Origin: Filobacillus milosensis | GTDB lineage: Bacteria; Bacillota; Bacilli; Bacillales; Alkalibacillaceae | DNA length: 64,000 nt | Direction: 5' to 3' | Assembly (NCBI RefSeq): GCF_004402015.1 | Contig: NZ_SOPW01000003.1 | Coordinates: 186,001-250,000, forward strand | Part shown: one piece after another, positions 18,104 to 28,300 of the stretch | How positions within the stretch are numbered: the stretch's first letter is position 1 | How the letters are laid out: each line of letters begins with the position of its first letter | The notes under the pieces: generated by a model | What the model was told of the DNA's origin: nothing | What the model saw: only the letters and a program-made list of their open reading frames with translations | Database searches by the model: none | Program-made: the position numbers and the translations under genes

Positions 18104-18322
18104 ATGAAATCATTTTATCATTATATGATGGCCTATCGAGGTATTCAGACAAAAGGTGATCCAAAGAAAAAGTTAGCTGAGTGGATGTTTAATGAACATG
18201 ATTTCCCAAAACAATCAAAGGAATATATGGAAATAAGTCAATATCTTGAATTTCATACTCCTTTTCCAGAAGCTTTAACAACATTTGATATCGTTTGGGA
18301 AGAATATGCGCAAGACAATTAA
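18104..18322 (+). CDS. yozE: YozE-family (UPF0346) protein
   Basis: A 72-residue helical protein of the YozE SAM-like fold family, function unknown. Typical features are the start MKSFYHYMMAYRG and the end FDIVWEEY. It has ribosome site AAGGTGA. It is 18 bases after tatC and probably cotranscribed. Confidence 0.88.
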   Translation: MKSFYHYMMAYRGIQTKGDPKKKLAEWMFNEHDFPKQSKEYMEISQYLEFHTPFPEALTTFDIVWEEYAQDN

Positions 18323-18354
18323 CCAGGTGAACACAATCACCTGGTTATTTTATT
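18321..18354. terminator. Bidirectional hairpin after yozE
   Basis: AACCAGGTGA pairs with TCACCTGGTT with a 6-nt loop, then ATTTTATT. It serves yozE and probably the convergent small gene. Confidence 0.88.
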
Positions 18355-18355
18355 A

Positions 18356-18439
18356 TTAACAGTATAACCCACCAATAATAACTAGAAGAACAAATAGTAA
18401 AACAATTATTATAAAAGTACTTTTATAATTAAGTCCCAT
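18356..18439 (-). CDS. YjcZ-like tiny membrane protein
   Basis: A 27-residue frame with ribosome site GGAGGAATTTT before the ATG. The product is a single hydrophobic helix (STFIIIVLLFVLLVIIGGLY) after a short polar start, ending in Cys. It closely resembles the YjcZ-type tiny transmembrane proteins annotated as sporulation-related in Bacillus, where FxLIVVLFILLIIVG is typical. Confidence 0.8.
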   Translation of the reverse strand: MGLNYKSTFIIIVLLFVLLVIIGGLYC

Positions 18440-18541
18440 AAAATTCCTCCTTTTTGTATCATAGATAACATATGCTTAACTTTTTGAATTGTTTAGGCAA
18501 AATATCCAATCATACTGTCACGTTACAGCATGTCTGAATGA

Positions 18542-18570
18542 TATAATATAGTAAAAACCACTATATTATA
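18542..18570. promoter_or_regulatory. 11-bp inverted repeat before the DUF2584-like gene (possible operator)
   Basis: TATAATATAGT (18542-18552) and ACTATATTATA (18560-18570) are perfect complements separated by 7 bases, 14 bases before the start codon at 18585. There is no T-run, so a terminator is unlikely. Confidence 0.45.
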
Positions 18571-18584
18571 GTGAGGTGACTAGT

Positions 18585-18833
18585 ATGCCAACACCGTTAA
18601 TTATGGAATGGGTATTAATCACAAATGGTAATGAAAAACGACTCAGCGAAGAACATGACATTTTCATCATAAAATTTAATGGTTATAAATTATTCCCTAT
18701 AGATGAAACCATAGAAATCAAGCGTAATAATCGTACAAAACAAGTAGGAATTGCGAAAATTGTCAAATTAGTGTTTGAAAATAACCAAACTATTTGCCAT
18801 TATCAATTATTATCACTACAATCAGTCAATTAA
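18585..18833 (+). CDS. DUF2584-like protein
   Basis: An 82-residue protein starting at ATG 18585 behind GAGGTGA. The opening MPTPLIMEWVLITNGNE, the middle YKLFPIDETIEIKRNN and the final YQLLSLQSVN resemble the DUF2584 family of Bacillaceae (identified from memory, not searched). The composition suggests a small beta-rich fold. Function is unknown. An inverted repeat sits at its promoter region. Confidence 0.65.
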   Translation: MPTPLIMEWVLITNGNEKRLSEEHDIFIIKFNGYKLFPIDETIEIKRNNRTKQVGIAKIVKLVFENNQTICHYQLLSLQSVN

Positions 18834-18900
18834 TGACATATAATTGTCGAACACTCGATTATCTTGCGCTTACCCGGGAAATTATGAGGGAGTGGGTAAT

Positions 18901-19569
18901 TTGGAAATTAAAACAGATTGGAAAGAATACTTAGAAAGTGAATTGAATAAAACTTATTTCGTGAAACTTGTTAATGGTTTAGATGAATTATATAAGAAAA
19001 CAAAAGTGTATCCACAAAGAGAAGAAGTTTTTAAAGCACTGAATCAAACTCCGTTTCGGGATACTAAGGTTGTAATTGTGGGGCAAGATCCGTACCACGG
19101 ACCAGGTCAAGCTCATGGCTTAAGTTTTTCAGTTAAATCTAACCAAAAATTACCACCGTCATTGAGAAATATTTTTAAAGAGTTAGTCAATGATTTAAAT
19201 TGTAAATATCCTGATCATGGTGATTTAACTAAATGGGCTAAGCAAGGAGTTCTTATGTTGAATACCGTTTTAACAGTTGAAGAATCTAATGCCAATTCCC
19301 ACCGGAACATGGGGTGGGAACATTTCACAGATCGTATTCTACGATTGATTAATGATTATAAGTCAAATGTTGTATTTATTTTATGGGGGAAGCAGGCACT
19401 AAATAAAGGGCATTTCATAAATCAAGACAAACACTTGATATTACATGCACCACACCCTAGCCCTTTATCTTCGTACAGAGGATTCTTTAATAGCAAGCCA
19501 TTTTCTAGTGCCAATACATATTTAAAACAGCATGGAATTGAACCAATTGAATGGTGTTTGAAAAAATAA
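18901..19569 (+). CDS. ung: Uracil-DNA glycosylase (family 1)
   Basis: Removes uracil from DNA to start base-excision repair. Catalytic water-activating loop GQDPYHGPGQAHGLSFSV, and the DNA-intercalation loop HPSPLSSYRGFF with the catalytic His. It has 222 residues from TTG 18901, which is placed after GAGGGAG. The frame is open further upstream (18844), but that part has no family similarity. Next is a YqfQ-like gene. Confidence 0.95.
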   Translation: MEIKTDWKEYLESELNKTYFVKLVNGLDELYKKTKVYPQREEVFKALNQTPFRDTKVVIVGQDPYHGPGQAHGLSFSVKSNQKLPPSLRNIFKELVNDLNCKYPDHGDLTKWAKQGVLMLNTVLTVEESNANSHRNMGWEHFTDRILRLINDYKSNVVFILWGKQALNKGHFINQDKHLILHAPHPSPLSSYRGFFNSKPFSSANTYLKQHGIEPIEWCLKK

Positions 19570-19639
19570 TGGCAATTGCCTAATCGTGAAACTCGTCTAT
19601 TACGTACTATATATTATGAATAAAAAGGAGGAATAGGCG

Positions 19640-20188
19640 ATGGATCCGTTCGGCTTTAGACCACCCAACCATTCTTGGAATCACAATTATTATCAACAAC
19701 CATTTTTCCAACAGCCTCAAAAAAGAGGAATTGGCATTTTAAATAAAATTCTCGGTAAAGGACAGGGGCCTGGTCATTTGGGAGGCTACCCACAGCAAAT
19801 GTTTGGTTATGGTCCTGGTATGGCATCTAAGTATCATTCTCTACACGAAACGTTAAACCATATCCAAAAAGGGTTAGGGATTGTACAACAAGTATCACCA
19901 TACATTAAACAATATGGACCTTTTGTTAAGAATTTACCAATGATTATTGATATGATGAAGATCATGATGGAAAATGAAGATGAGGCAAATTATGATGATG
20001 AAGGTATAAAAGATGATAATATAAAAGATATGGCACAGGAACTTATGAAAGATGATCATTATAATTCTCAAGATAATCATGAACATCATAAACCTAAGCA
20101 TGTTAAGAAGCATTATAAAAAGCATCATGAAAATAGCAAACAAGATCATCTTCCAAAAGAAATGCCAAAGCCGAAAATGTATATTTAA
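19640..20188 (+). CDS. YqfQ/VrrA-like protein with His/Lys-rich tail
   Basis: A 182-residue protein. The N-terminal 60 residues are rich in Gly, Pro, Gln and aromatic residues. The middle [19 protein letters not shown] and FVKNLP resemble the YqfQ (VrrA) family. The C-terminal 60 residues are low-complexity, rich in His, Lys and Asp ([16 protein letters not shown]) and could bind metal or polyanion. Strong ribosome site AAGGAGGAATAG. Members of this type are often coat-related in spore formers, but the role here is not established. Confidence 0.65.
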   Translation: MDPFGFRPPNHSWNHNYYQQPFFQQPQKRGIGILNKILGKGQGPGHLGGYPQQMFGYGPGMASKYHSLHETLNHIQKGLGIVQQVSPYIKQYGPFVKNLPMIIDMMKIMMENEDEANYDDEGIKDDNIKDMAQELMKDDHYNSQDNHEHHKPKHVKKHYKKHHENSKQDHLPKEMPKPKMYI

Positions 20189-20205
20189 TAATTAGAGGTG
20201 ATGAT

Positions 20206-21156
20206 TTGACACATTTAGAAAAAGCAACATTTGCTGGAGGTTGTTTTTGGTGTATGGTTGAGCCATTTGATCGTCGTCCGGGAATTGAAGAGGTAACTTC
20301 AGGATATACAGGCGGTCATACGGAATATCCGACATATGAAGAAGTTTGCTCAGAAACGACTGGTCATGTGGAAGCTGTACAAATTACGTTTGACCCTGTA
20401 ATTTTTCCTTATGAAGAATTATTAGAAGTTTACTGGCAACAGATTGACCCCACGGATTCCAAGGGTCAATTTAACGATCGTGGCGAATCATACAAACCAG
20501 TGATTTTCTATCATAATGAACATCAAAGGAAATTAGCTGAAATATCTAAAAATACTCTAGAAGAAAGCGGGAAGTTTGATCAGCCTATTGTTGTTGAAAT
20601 TAGAGAAGCTGAAACATTTTATCCCGCTGAAGAGCAGCACCAAGATTATTATAAGAAAAATGCTTTTCATTATAAAATGTATAAAAAAGGTTCAGGTCGC
20701 AAAGGGTTTATCGAAGAGAATTGGACCAAAAATGATCAAGATAAATTACGTCAACAACTTTCAGACATTCAATATAAAGTCACTCAAGAAGATGCGACTG
20801 AAACACCTTTTCAAAATGAGTATTGGGATCATGAAGAAGAGGGTATATATGTTGATATAGTAAGTGGGGAGCCACTTTTTTCTTCTAAAGATAAGTACGA
20901 TGCGGGCTGTGGGTGGCCAAGCTTTACTCGTCCAATAGCTCCATTAGATGAATCGATGGATACTTCACATGGCATGAGACGAATTGAAGTTAGAAGTAAT
21001 TACGCCGATTCACATCTTGGACATGTTTTTGACGATGGTCCTAAGGATGAAGGCGGTATGAGGTATTGCATTAATTCAGCAGCATTAAAGTTTATTCCAA
21101 AAAATAAGTTAGATGAAGAAGGTTATGGAAAGTATAAAGTGTTATTTAAAGATTAG
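20206..21156 (+). CDS. msrAB: Fused methionine sulfoxide reductase MsrA-MsrB
   Basis: Repairs both S- and R-methionine sulfoxide. It has 316 residues: MsrA domain (about 1-160) with catalytic GGCFWCMV at the N-terminus, and MsrB domain (about 175-316) with CGWPSF and the catalytic Cys in RYCINSAAL. Starts at TTG 20206 behind GAGGTGA. A separate MsrA is encoded at 31022-31549. Confidence 0.95.
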   Translation: MTHLEKATFAGGCFWCMVEPFDRRPGIEEVTSGYTGGHTEYPTYEEVCSETTGHVEAVQITFDPVIFPYEELLEVYWQQIDPTDSKGQFNDRGESYKPVIFYHNEHQRKLAEISKNTLEESGKFDQPIVVEIREAETFYPAEEQHQDYYKKNAFHYKMYKKGSGRKGFIEENWTKNDQDKLRQQLSDIQYKVTQEDATETPFQNEYWDHEEEGIYVDIVSGEPLFSSKDKYDAGCGWPSFTRPIAPLDESMDTSHGMRRIEVRSNYADSHLGHVFDDGPKDEGGMRYCINSAALKFIPKNKLDEEGYGKYKVLFKD

Positions 21157-21164
21157 GTTATGTT

Positions 21165-21425
21165 AAAATTCAATGTTGATTTTATTGACATTAACTGAGT
21201 TGTTGAATTGTGATTAGCGAAGGCAGCAAATCCTGCGGGAACACCTTGAGCTGAAGATCCACTACATTTACACCTGCGTCTTCCAGCCTTTCTCTGAAGC
21301 CAGCTTGCTCGGTGCAAGACAGCGAAGAAGTGAATTCAAAGGTGTTGTCTTACTGAAGCCGTGCCCGCGGAAAGCGTCCATCGAAAGTGAATTACAATAT
21401 CAGCAACGGACTTTAACAGAGGCAA
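21165..21425. repeat. GC-rich intergenic repeat element with imperfect terminal inverted repeats
   Basis: This non-coding stretch is strikingly GC-rich for the window. It contains phrases such as GCGAAGGCAGC, CCTGCGGGAA, GAGCTGAAGA and GCCCGCGGAAAGCGTCC, typical of dispersed intergenic repeats of Bacillaceae. The ends are imperfect inverted repeats: GTTGTTGAATTGTGATT near 21198-21215 versus the complement of AATTACAATATCAGCAAC near 21391-21410. It probably folds into a long hairpin. No coding frame is seen. Confidence 0.7.
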
Positions 21426-21447
21426 AGATTAAAAAAGAGGTGTAAAA

Positions 21448-21651
21448 ATGATTCATAAAACATGGAATGAAAATCAAACAATCAAACAAATTAAATGTAC
21501 TAACATAGATGCTAAAAAGTTTACTGTAGAGAATGTTTTAACTCCAGGCAAAGTTTATGATGTAAAAAATGAATCTGAAGAGTTTTATTTTGTTATTGAT
21601 GATACGGGTAAAATGGGTGGTTTTTTAAAAAACTATTTTGAAGAATTATAA
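21448..21651 (+). CDS. DUF6501-like small protein
   Basis: A 67-residue protein starting MIHKTWNENQTIKQIKC. The pattern VLTPGKVYDVKNESEEFYF and FVIDDTGKMGGF resembles the DUF6501 family of Bacillaceae (recognised from memory). Function is unknown. Ribosome site AGAGGTG. Its own terminator follows. Confidence 0.7.
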   Translation: MIHKTWNENQTIKQIKCTNIDAKKFTVENVLTPGKVYDVKNESEEFYFVIDDTGKMGGFLKNYFEEL

Positions 21652-21659
21652 TGCTGAAG

Positions 21660-21695
21660 AGCAGTTTTCAATTTATGTTGAGAACTGCTTTTTTT
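21660..21695 (+). terminator. Terminator after the DUF6501-like gene
   Basis: AGCAGTTTTCA pairs with TGAGAACTGCT, followed by seven T. Confidence 0.9.
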
Positions 21696-21757
21696 GACTA
21701 AGAAAACTTTATTCAGTATAATTTATTTTAAATTCAAGATATTTAGGGGTGTTAGTC

Positions 21758-22357
21758 ATGAAGCATATATTTCAAGAGGGAAGTAATGAACGCACACTAC
21801 TTTTACTACATGGAACAGGCGGTACTGAAGAAGATTTATTGCCTTTAGTTGATATGATTGATCCAGAAGCAAATGTGTTAAGCGTAAGAGGAAATGTTAA
21901 TGAGAACGGCATGAACCGATACTTTAGAAGAATAGCTGAAGGAGTTTTTGATGAAGAAGATTTAATTAAACGGACTAAAGAACTTTATGATTTTCTAAAT
22001 GAAAAAAGTGAAGAATATAATTTTGATCGGAATCAAGTATTTGCCGTTGGTTATTCTAATGGAGCAAATATTGCGGGTAGCTTATTATATCACTACCGTA
22101 ATGGTTTAAAAGGTGCTATGCTATTTCACCCAATGGTCCCAAGAAGAGGTATTCAATTACCTGACCATGAAGATGTTTCTGTCTTTATTGGTGCTGGTAA
22201 GAATGATCCAATTTGTTCATCTGATGAAGCAGAAGACCTTAAAAGGATGTTAGAGCGAGCTGACGTTTCAGTCGATTTATATTGGACCAATCAAGGTCAC
22301 CAACTTACTAGTGAAGAAGTAGAAGCTGCTAAGCAATGGTATGACTCACTTATTTAA
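21758..22357 (+). CDS. Alpha/beta-hydrolase (phospholipase/carboxylesterase, MhqD-like)
   Basis: A 199-residue serine hydrolase. The oxyanion region is LLLLHGTGGTEEDLLPL, the nucleophile elbow is GYSNGA, the acid is in GAGKNDPICS and the base is in NQGHQLTSEE. It resembles the carboxylesterase family that includes the quinone/catechol-stress hydrolases MhqD and CatD, but the substrate is not known. An in-frame GTG at 21749 overlaps the ribosome site AGGGGTG, so ATG 21758 is preferred. Confidence 0.88.
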   Translation: MKHIFQEGSNERTLLLLHGTGGTEEDLLPLVDMIDPEANVLSVRGNVNENGMNRYFRRIAEGVFDEEDLIKRTKELYDFLNEKSEEYNFDRNQVFAVGYSNGANIAGSLLYHYRNGLKGAMLFHPMVPRRGIQLPDHEDVSVFIGAGKNDPICSSDEAEDLKRMLERADVSVDLYWTNQGHQLTSEEVEAAKQWYDSLI

Positions 22358-22364
22358 ATCTATA

Positions 22365-22450
22365 TAAGAGGCTGAGTCAAAAGGTAGTGATTGGTCAAAT
22401 TACATTATAAGAGGCTGAGTCAAAAGGTAGTGATTGGTCAAATTACATTA
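22365..22450. repeat. Perfect tandem duplication of a 43-bp unit
   Basis: Bases 22365-22407 and 22408-22450 are identical (unit begins TAAGAGGCTGAGTCAAAAGG). It directly precedes a GC-rich repeat element in an intergenic region. Confidence 0.95.
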
Positions 22451-22475
22451 ACAAATAATTAAATATTGAGCGTTG

Positions 22476-22575
22476 TTAAAATACGGAGACTCCTGGTCGG
22501 CTAAGTTCGGCCACTCCAGTGGCCAACGCCGACACTTGTCCGTTCAGGTCTTCGGAAAGTAAAGTATTTTGACGA
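22476..22575. repeat. Second GC-rich intergenic repeat with terminal inverted repeats
   Basis: TTGTTAAAATAC at the left and GTATTTTGACGAA at the right are near-complementary ends of a GC-rich core containing CGGAGACTCCTG, GGCCACTCCAGTGGCC and GGAAAGTAAAG. It is related in style to the element at 21165-21425 and non-coding. Confidence 0.65.
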
Positions 22576-22667
22576 AGCGTAATTTAAAATCCGAACTATA
22601 ATTAGAATTGAATCATAGTGCGGATTTTAATTATTATTAATACTTTAGACTCTCTGTATTAAACCAT

Positions 22668-23846
22668 TCAATTAGTCAAAAATATTCCGAGAGTTTCTTC
22701 ATAAATCTTATTAAAATGACTAAAAGGTAATGGATTGGTACCTCTTCCTAACTCAACTGTATAACCTGGTTTACGATAATCCTGGATAAACCAGTCTTTA
22801 AATCCAGCATGGCTATCTACATAACGAATAGGTGTATAACCACTTACACGACTGTATTCGTTAACAATTTTTTGTGCATTTTCTGGTTCTAGTCCCTCAT
22901 ATCCCCAATAAATCACTTTGCCTTGAGTATGCAGGGCAAGAACTCGATCAAAGTCTTCTCTGCCAACGAGCTCAGCCATTGCTATAGCTTCAGGCTCTGT
23001 TAAAGGTGCTCGGCCGGGATAATCTCGTGGAGAAGGTTGTTGTCTCTTTCTATTTTTTTCTATTTCCCAATTGGCAGGATATTGATTATTTAAATCTACC
23101 CCGCGTATGTTTGCTTTCCAATTATTAAAGTTAGTTCTTCCCTTATTAATATCTACAACTAACTCCCGATAATATTCGTTTTCAGGTAATCCTTTATTTA
23201 GTAAATCTACGCCATCAGGATTAACCATAGGTACAAGTGATAATGTTATTTCATTGAAAAATTGTTTCATATCCACTCCACGAATAGGTTGATTAGCGGA
23301 GAGGGATAATAAGTAATCATGAAGGAAACGCATTATGACAGAAGTTGTAATGGACTCATTAGCGTGAAAAGAACCGTTAACATGCACATGTTTATCTCCA
23401 TTTCCAATTACTACTTCATATATGGGTTTATTCATGACAGATTGACCGATTTCTTTTAATGTGATGTATGGATATGTTGTAACTAACTTAAAGAGGTCTT
23501 CTTCAAAACGATCGAACGTATATAACTCATTAAATGTTAAAATATCTTCTTCAATTCTTTTGGGTATAAAAATTGTGTCCCCAATACGTAGTTGATAAAG
23601 ATCAACATCGTTTATAGCATAAATTTGTTCAAGTGATGTTTGATGTTCTTGGCTAATTCGCCATAATGTATCACCTGGTTGAATGGTGTATTTTTCTAAA
23701 AAATGACCAGGAATATTCACAACCTCACCAACTCTTAATGTGTTTGGGTTTTTGTAAGGATTTGAAAGGATGATTAGCTGTAAGGGGATATTAAATATAT
23801 TAGAAATTTGATAAAAGGTCATTCCAGGTTGAATGACTAAATCCAT
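22668..23846 (-). CDS. LysM/M14-family gamma-D-glutamyl-diaminopimelate peptidase
   Basis: A 392-residue peptidoglycan peptidase. Two LysM wall-binding repeats occupy about residues 1-50 and 51-98 (YTIQPGDTLWRIS in the second). The M14 carboxypeptidase-like domain has the zinc HxxE in SFHANESI, the third ligand in LALHTQG and the catalytic Glu in YTVELGRG. It lacks a signal peptide, as in the endopeptidase I proteins of sporulating cells, so it probably acts on the forespore or mother-cell wall. ATG 23846 behind AAGGAGGACG. Confidence 0.92.
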   Translation of the reverse strand: MDLVIQPGMTFYQISNIFNIPLQLIILSNPYKNPNTLRVGEVVNIPGHFLEKYTIQPGDTLWRISQEHQTSLEQIYAINDVDLYQLRIGDTIFIPKRIEEDILTFNELYTFDRFEEDLFKLVTTYPYITLKEIGQSVMNKPIYEVVIGNGDKHVHVNGSFHANESITTSVIMRFLHDYLLSLSANQPIRGVDMKQFFNEITLSLVPMVNPDGVDLLNKGLPENEYYRELVVDINKGRTNFNNWKANIRGVDLNNQYPANWEIEKNRKRQQPSPRDYPGRAPLTEPEAIAMAELVGREDFDRVLALHTQGKVIYWGYEGLEPENAQKIVNEYSRVSGYTPIRYVDSHAGFKDWFIQDYRKPGYTVELGRGTNPLPFSHFNKIYEETLGIFLTN

Positions 23847-23890
23847 CTTACGTCCTCCTTTTATTAATTACGCAGATATTATATGTATAT

Positions 23891-23962
23891 TTGCACATTT
23901 GCTAAAAAGTGCTTATAATTTTACTAGAGGACATTGCACAGACATGGTATCTTATATACAAT
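23891..23962 (+). promoter_or_regulatory. Two tandem promoters for ferredoxin
   Basis: First: TTGCAC (23891-23896), 17 nt, TATAAT (23914-23919). Second: TTGCAC (23934-23939), 17 nt, TACAAT (23957-23962). Both read into fer. Confidence 0.7.
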
Positions 23963-24003
23963 GTGATAAGATAGTTTTAGAGAAAAATTAAGGAGTGATT
24001 ATT

Positions 24004-24240
24004 GTGGCATTTATTATTACATCACCATGTAAAGATGAAAAAGCTGGGGAATGTGTTGAAGTTTGTCCGGTTGATTGTATTGAAGAAGGTAAAGACATGT
24101 TCTATATAGATCCTGATATTTGTATTGATTGCGGAGCATGTGAAGCGGTCTGTCCAGTAGAAGCAATTTACCATGAGGATGAGCTTCCTGAAGAAGAACG
24201 TGAATATATCGAGCTAAACCGTAAATTTTTCCAAGAATAA
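24004..24240 (+). CDS. fer: Ferredoxin (Bacillus 4Fe-4S type)
   Basis: A small acidic electron carrier of 78 residues. The first Cys group is in CKDEKAGECVEVCPVDC and the second in CIDCGACEAVCPVEA. The second motif is a full CxxCxxC...CP cluster site, as in Bacillus ferredoxins. Starts at GTG 24004 behind AAGGAGTG. Monocistronic between two promoters and a terminator. Confidence 0.94.
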   Translation: MAFIITSPCKDEKAGECVEVCPVDCIEEGKDMFYIDPDICIDCGACEAVCPVEAIYHEDELPEEEREYIELNRKFFQE

Positions 24241-24250
24241 ACATAATGGT

Positions 24251-24286
24251 AAAAAGGCTGGATATAAGAATTCAGCCTTTTTTTTA
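24251..24286 (+). terminator. Terminator after fer
   Basis: AAAAAGGCTG pairs with CAGCCTTTTT, followed by further T. Confidence 0.93.
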
Positions 24287-24321
24287 TGAAATAATATCAG
24301 TATAATGAGGAGCCAATAAAA

Positions 24322-25392
24322 ATGAAAAGATTGTACCTATCAGATATACAAACGGAACAGCTTTTCTCAATGATTAGATGGTTTTTCCTAATAATATGTG
24401 GTGTTTTGTTTTATTATGAACCGACCCGCAACCAACTTAATCTAACATTAGAAACATTTGATTATTTATTTTTTATAGCATTGGGATACATGTTTATTAC
24501 TCAAATTGCTTTGTTAACAGCATCCAAGTTTGAGAAAATACAAAAGATATTAATGCAAGCGGGTATTATTTTTGATTTTGTCGTTATCTTTTGGCTGATT
24601 GAGTTGTCTGGAGGAGTAAATAGTCTATTTGTTCCTATAGTTTATTTATTTTTAATGCACGCAACTATTTATTGGCGCACACGTGGATTAATTTTAGCTA
24701 TTTTAGCTTCAATTGTTGGTTATTCTGCCGTTGGATTTTTTCCAGAGGTTACAATAAACAATCAATTAATATGGGTATATTCGTTTAACATCTTATTTTT
24801 TATTGTAATTGGTCTATTCGCTGGTATATTGGCTTTGCGTGAACGGAAACACCATAAAGAAAAGACAACTTTTCAGGATTTATCTATAAAAGATTATGTT
24901 ACTGGATTATATAACCATCGTTCTTTTCAAAATACGCTTGGAAAACTCGTAGCTTCTCAAAAAGAGTTCACATTAATATTAGCTGATATCGATGATTTTA
25001 AACAAATAAATGATACACATGGTCACACAATAGGTGATCAAGTATTATCTGCCTACGGGAATACTTTACAACATCAATTGGATAAATCTGATAGCTATTC
25101 TTTTAGGTATGGTGGGGAAGAGTTTGCGATCATTATTTTTGATCAGAGAAAACGGGCTATTAAAAGTAAAATAGAAAACTGGAATAAACTATTTCAACAT
25201 GGGATGAGCTTAATACCAGAGTTGAATAAAGAGAATATCACGATAAGTTATGGTGTTGCATTTTCAGATCAACATGATACCAAAGAGGAACTTTTTAAAC
25301 GTGCGGATGAATATTTATATTTAGCTAAGGAACATGGGAAAGATCAAATCATGTTCCAAGAATCTTTTGAACGTATAGGGGAATCTAGATGA
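24322..25392 (+). CDS. Membrane diguanylate cyclase (GGDEF)
   Basis: A 356-residue protein with about six membrane helices in residues 18-175 and a C-terminal GGDEF domain. The active-site loop is RYGGEEFAII (GGEEF form), with the metal-binding ADIDDFKQIND before it, so it is probably active in making cyclic di-GMP. No inhibitory RxxD is clearly visible. Its stop overlaps the start of dynA (ATGA), so the two are translationally coupled. Confidence 0.92.
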   Translation: MKRLYLSDIQTEQLFSMIRWFFLIICGVLFYYEPTRNQLNLTLETFDYLFFIALGYMFITQIALLTASKFEKIQKILMQAGIIFDFVVIFWLIELSGGVNSLFVPIVYLFLMHATIYWRTRGLILAILASIVGYSAVGFFPEVTINNQLIWVYSFNILFFIVIGLFAGILALRERKHHKEKTTFQDLSIKDYVTGLYNHRSFQNTLGKLVASQKEFTLILADIDDFKQINDTHGHTIGDQVLSAYGNTLQHQLDKSDSYSFRYGGEEFAIIIFDQRKRAIKSKIENWNKLFQHGMSLIPELNKENITISYGVAFSDQHDTKEELFKRADEYLYLAKEHGKDQIMFQESFERIGESR

Positions 25393-28300
25393 TAACAACA
25401 GAGTCAAAAGCAACTACTTTTAATTTTGATTTTTTAATTAAAGAGTTTAATAATAGCGAAGAACAACTGGATCACAAATTGATGCAACTGTATGATAAGT
25501 GGAAAGAGGAAAGGTTTACCATTGGCTTTACGGGGCATTTTTCAGCCGGTAAATCGACTCTTATCAATGCGCTTATTAAAGAAGAATTGCTACCATCAAG
25601 CCCTATTCCAACGAGTGCAAATATCGTTGAAGTTAGATATGGAGAAGAAGAGACTATTTTTGATTTAAATGATGGTCGACAGGCAATAGAACATGAGATC
25701 AATTTGGAACATGTAAATGAATTAGCCAAAAACGGTGAAGAAGTTAGGTCAATTACTGTAACTAAACCTATTGAGCTACTTAAAAATTCCGTTGCATTGA
25801 TGGACACTCCAGGAATAGATTCTTCAGATGATGAAGAATTCAAACGTACATTAGCTAATATTCATTTAATTGATTATTTTGTGTACGTGATGGACTATAA
25901 TCATGTTCAATCAGAAGTAAACTTTAAATTTCTAAGAGAATTACAAAATAACAATATTCCTTTTATTATCGTCGTCAACCAAGTTGATAAGCATAACGAA
26001 AATGAATTATTATTCGATTCTTTTAAGAAATCGTTAAAAGATAGTTGTCATTCATGGACTATTGAACCCAAAGCCGTTTATTATACTTCATTAATTAATC
26101 AAAATCATCCGTTAAACCAACTAAATGATTTAGAACATTTTATTCAGGGTCAGATTTCAAACTCTAAAACCTTAATTGAAAATAAGATGAAATTAGAGCT
26201 GGATCATTTAATTGAACAATGGACCCAGGAAAAGTTCACTCTAAACAATTATGATTATAGTGAATTGAATGATTTGCGCGAATCAAACAAACGTTTGATT
26301 GATGAAATAAACACAATCAAATCAGATCAAGAGCTATTTCTTCAAAACACGACTAAAGAATTAAATAAAGTTTTAAATAATGCATATATTATGACCTTTG
26401 AAGCTAGGGAATTAGCTAAAAGTTACTTAGAGTCGTTACAGCCGAAGTTTAGAGTTGGAAAGCTTTTTACTCAGAAAAAGACTGAAGAAGAAAGAGAACG
26501 TCGATTAGAAGCTTTCTTATCTATTATTCAAGAACGTGTAAAAACTGAAATGGTTTGGCATGTACGCCACCTTTTAACCAATCAAGTGAAAGAGTTTAAG
26601 TTAGAAGAGAACGAATTAATTAATGATTTGCAACAGTTTACTGTGAAAGTCACTCCACAGGATTTATATCAATCAGTCAATCTGTCTGCGGAAGTTAATG
26701 GAAATTCGGTCCTAAACTATACAAACCAATTACAAAAGCAGTTAGCGCAGAAGGTCAAACAAAGTGTTGCTCCAATCATTAATCAGATGGATGATTCTGT
26801 TAAAAGTTATTATTTATCCATTATTAATGACTTAGAAAATCAATTGATGGAAATCCAAAACGAAATTGATCAATTTAATGAAGTAGTAAATGTCGAAGAA
26901 AAGACGGAACAATATTACCAGTGGCTAGCTGAACAGACATTTGAAAATCCATCTTCTAATGAGTTGATCAAAAAAGAATATCAAGAGTTTAATAAAAACG
27001 AAGCTGTTCATGTTCAAGATTTGTTAGTTAAGAGTGAGGACATTCAAACCCGTCAGGACATCCAAGATGCTTCAAAAAAATCCGTGATAGATATTGATGA
27101 GTTAGTGAAGCATTCAGAAGAAATATTATCTTATATCAAGTCTATAAAACCTTTACAACCCTTTTATCAATCGCTGAATCGTCAATTATCTAAAGTTAAC
27201 CAATCAGAAATGACAATTGCTTTATTTGGAGCATTTAGTGCAGGAAAATCGTCGTTTGCTAATGCTTGGGTAGGTGGGAATGTACTGCCTTCATCTCCTA
27301 ACCCTACGACAGCTGCTATTAATAAAATATGTCCAGTTACACAGGAAAACGCTCATGAAGATGTTTTAGTGTTTTATAAGACTGAAGATCAAATGGTTGA
27401 CCAACTTTCAAGAATCTTAAGTCCGTTCACAAGCCAATCATTTACGCAATTAGATGATCTAATTAGATTTGTTCGAAAGAATCTTGAACGGTTAACAAAC
27501 CAACTTTCAAAAACTGAATCTTCATTTGTTGAGGCATTTATTTATGGTGTTGAAAAGTCACGTAATTCTTTAGGTAAACAAGTTAAAATTACCACTAATG
27601 ATTTTTCAAAATATGTGACAGTTGAATCCATTTCATGTTTTATTGAAGAAATAGAAGTTTACTATGACTGTGAATTAACACGTCAAGGTGTGACGTTGGT
27701 TGATACACCTGGAGCGGATTCAATTCATGCTCGTCATACTAATACGTCATTTCATTATGTAAAACATTCAGATGCAATTATTTATGTAAACTATTACAAC
27801 CATGCTTTTTCACGAGCAGACCGAGAATTTTTAATTCAATTAGGTCGAGTTAAGGAAGCATTTGCTCTCGACAAAATGTTCTTTATTCTAAATGCATCTG
27901 ATTTAGCCAAGGATGAAAAAGAGTTACTATTAGTAAAAAATTACCTGAACGATCAATTAATGCAATACGGCATAAAAAAACCTTCTATTTATCCATTATC
28001 CAGTAAACAAATAATGGATGGAGAAGAATCAAAAGAAGCAAATAGATTCTTTGAACGATTTGAACAATTTATTCATTCCGATTCTAAAGAACTAATTGCT
28101 TCAAAGTTAAAAGATGAACAGCTGCGTTTAAAGAAATTTGTTGGAACTACTATAGAAGAAGCTGAACAGTCAACCTATCTTCAAAACGCAAGCATTAATA
28201 ATATGAATTCCGAATTAGATCAATTTAAACATTGGGTAAAGGAATATGATCAAAATATATTCATCAAAAATATTAATCAGGAGATTGATGAATTAACCCA

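Noticed and set aside
22365-22450. CRISPR-like repeat
   Set aside because: Only two directly abutting copies without spacers; a tandem duplication.
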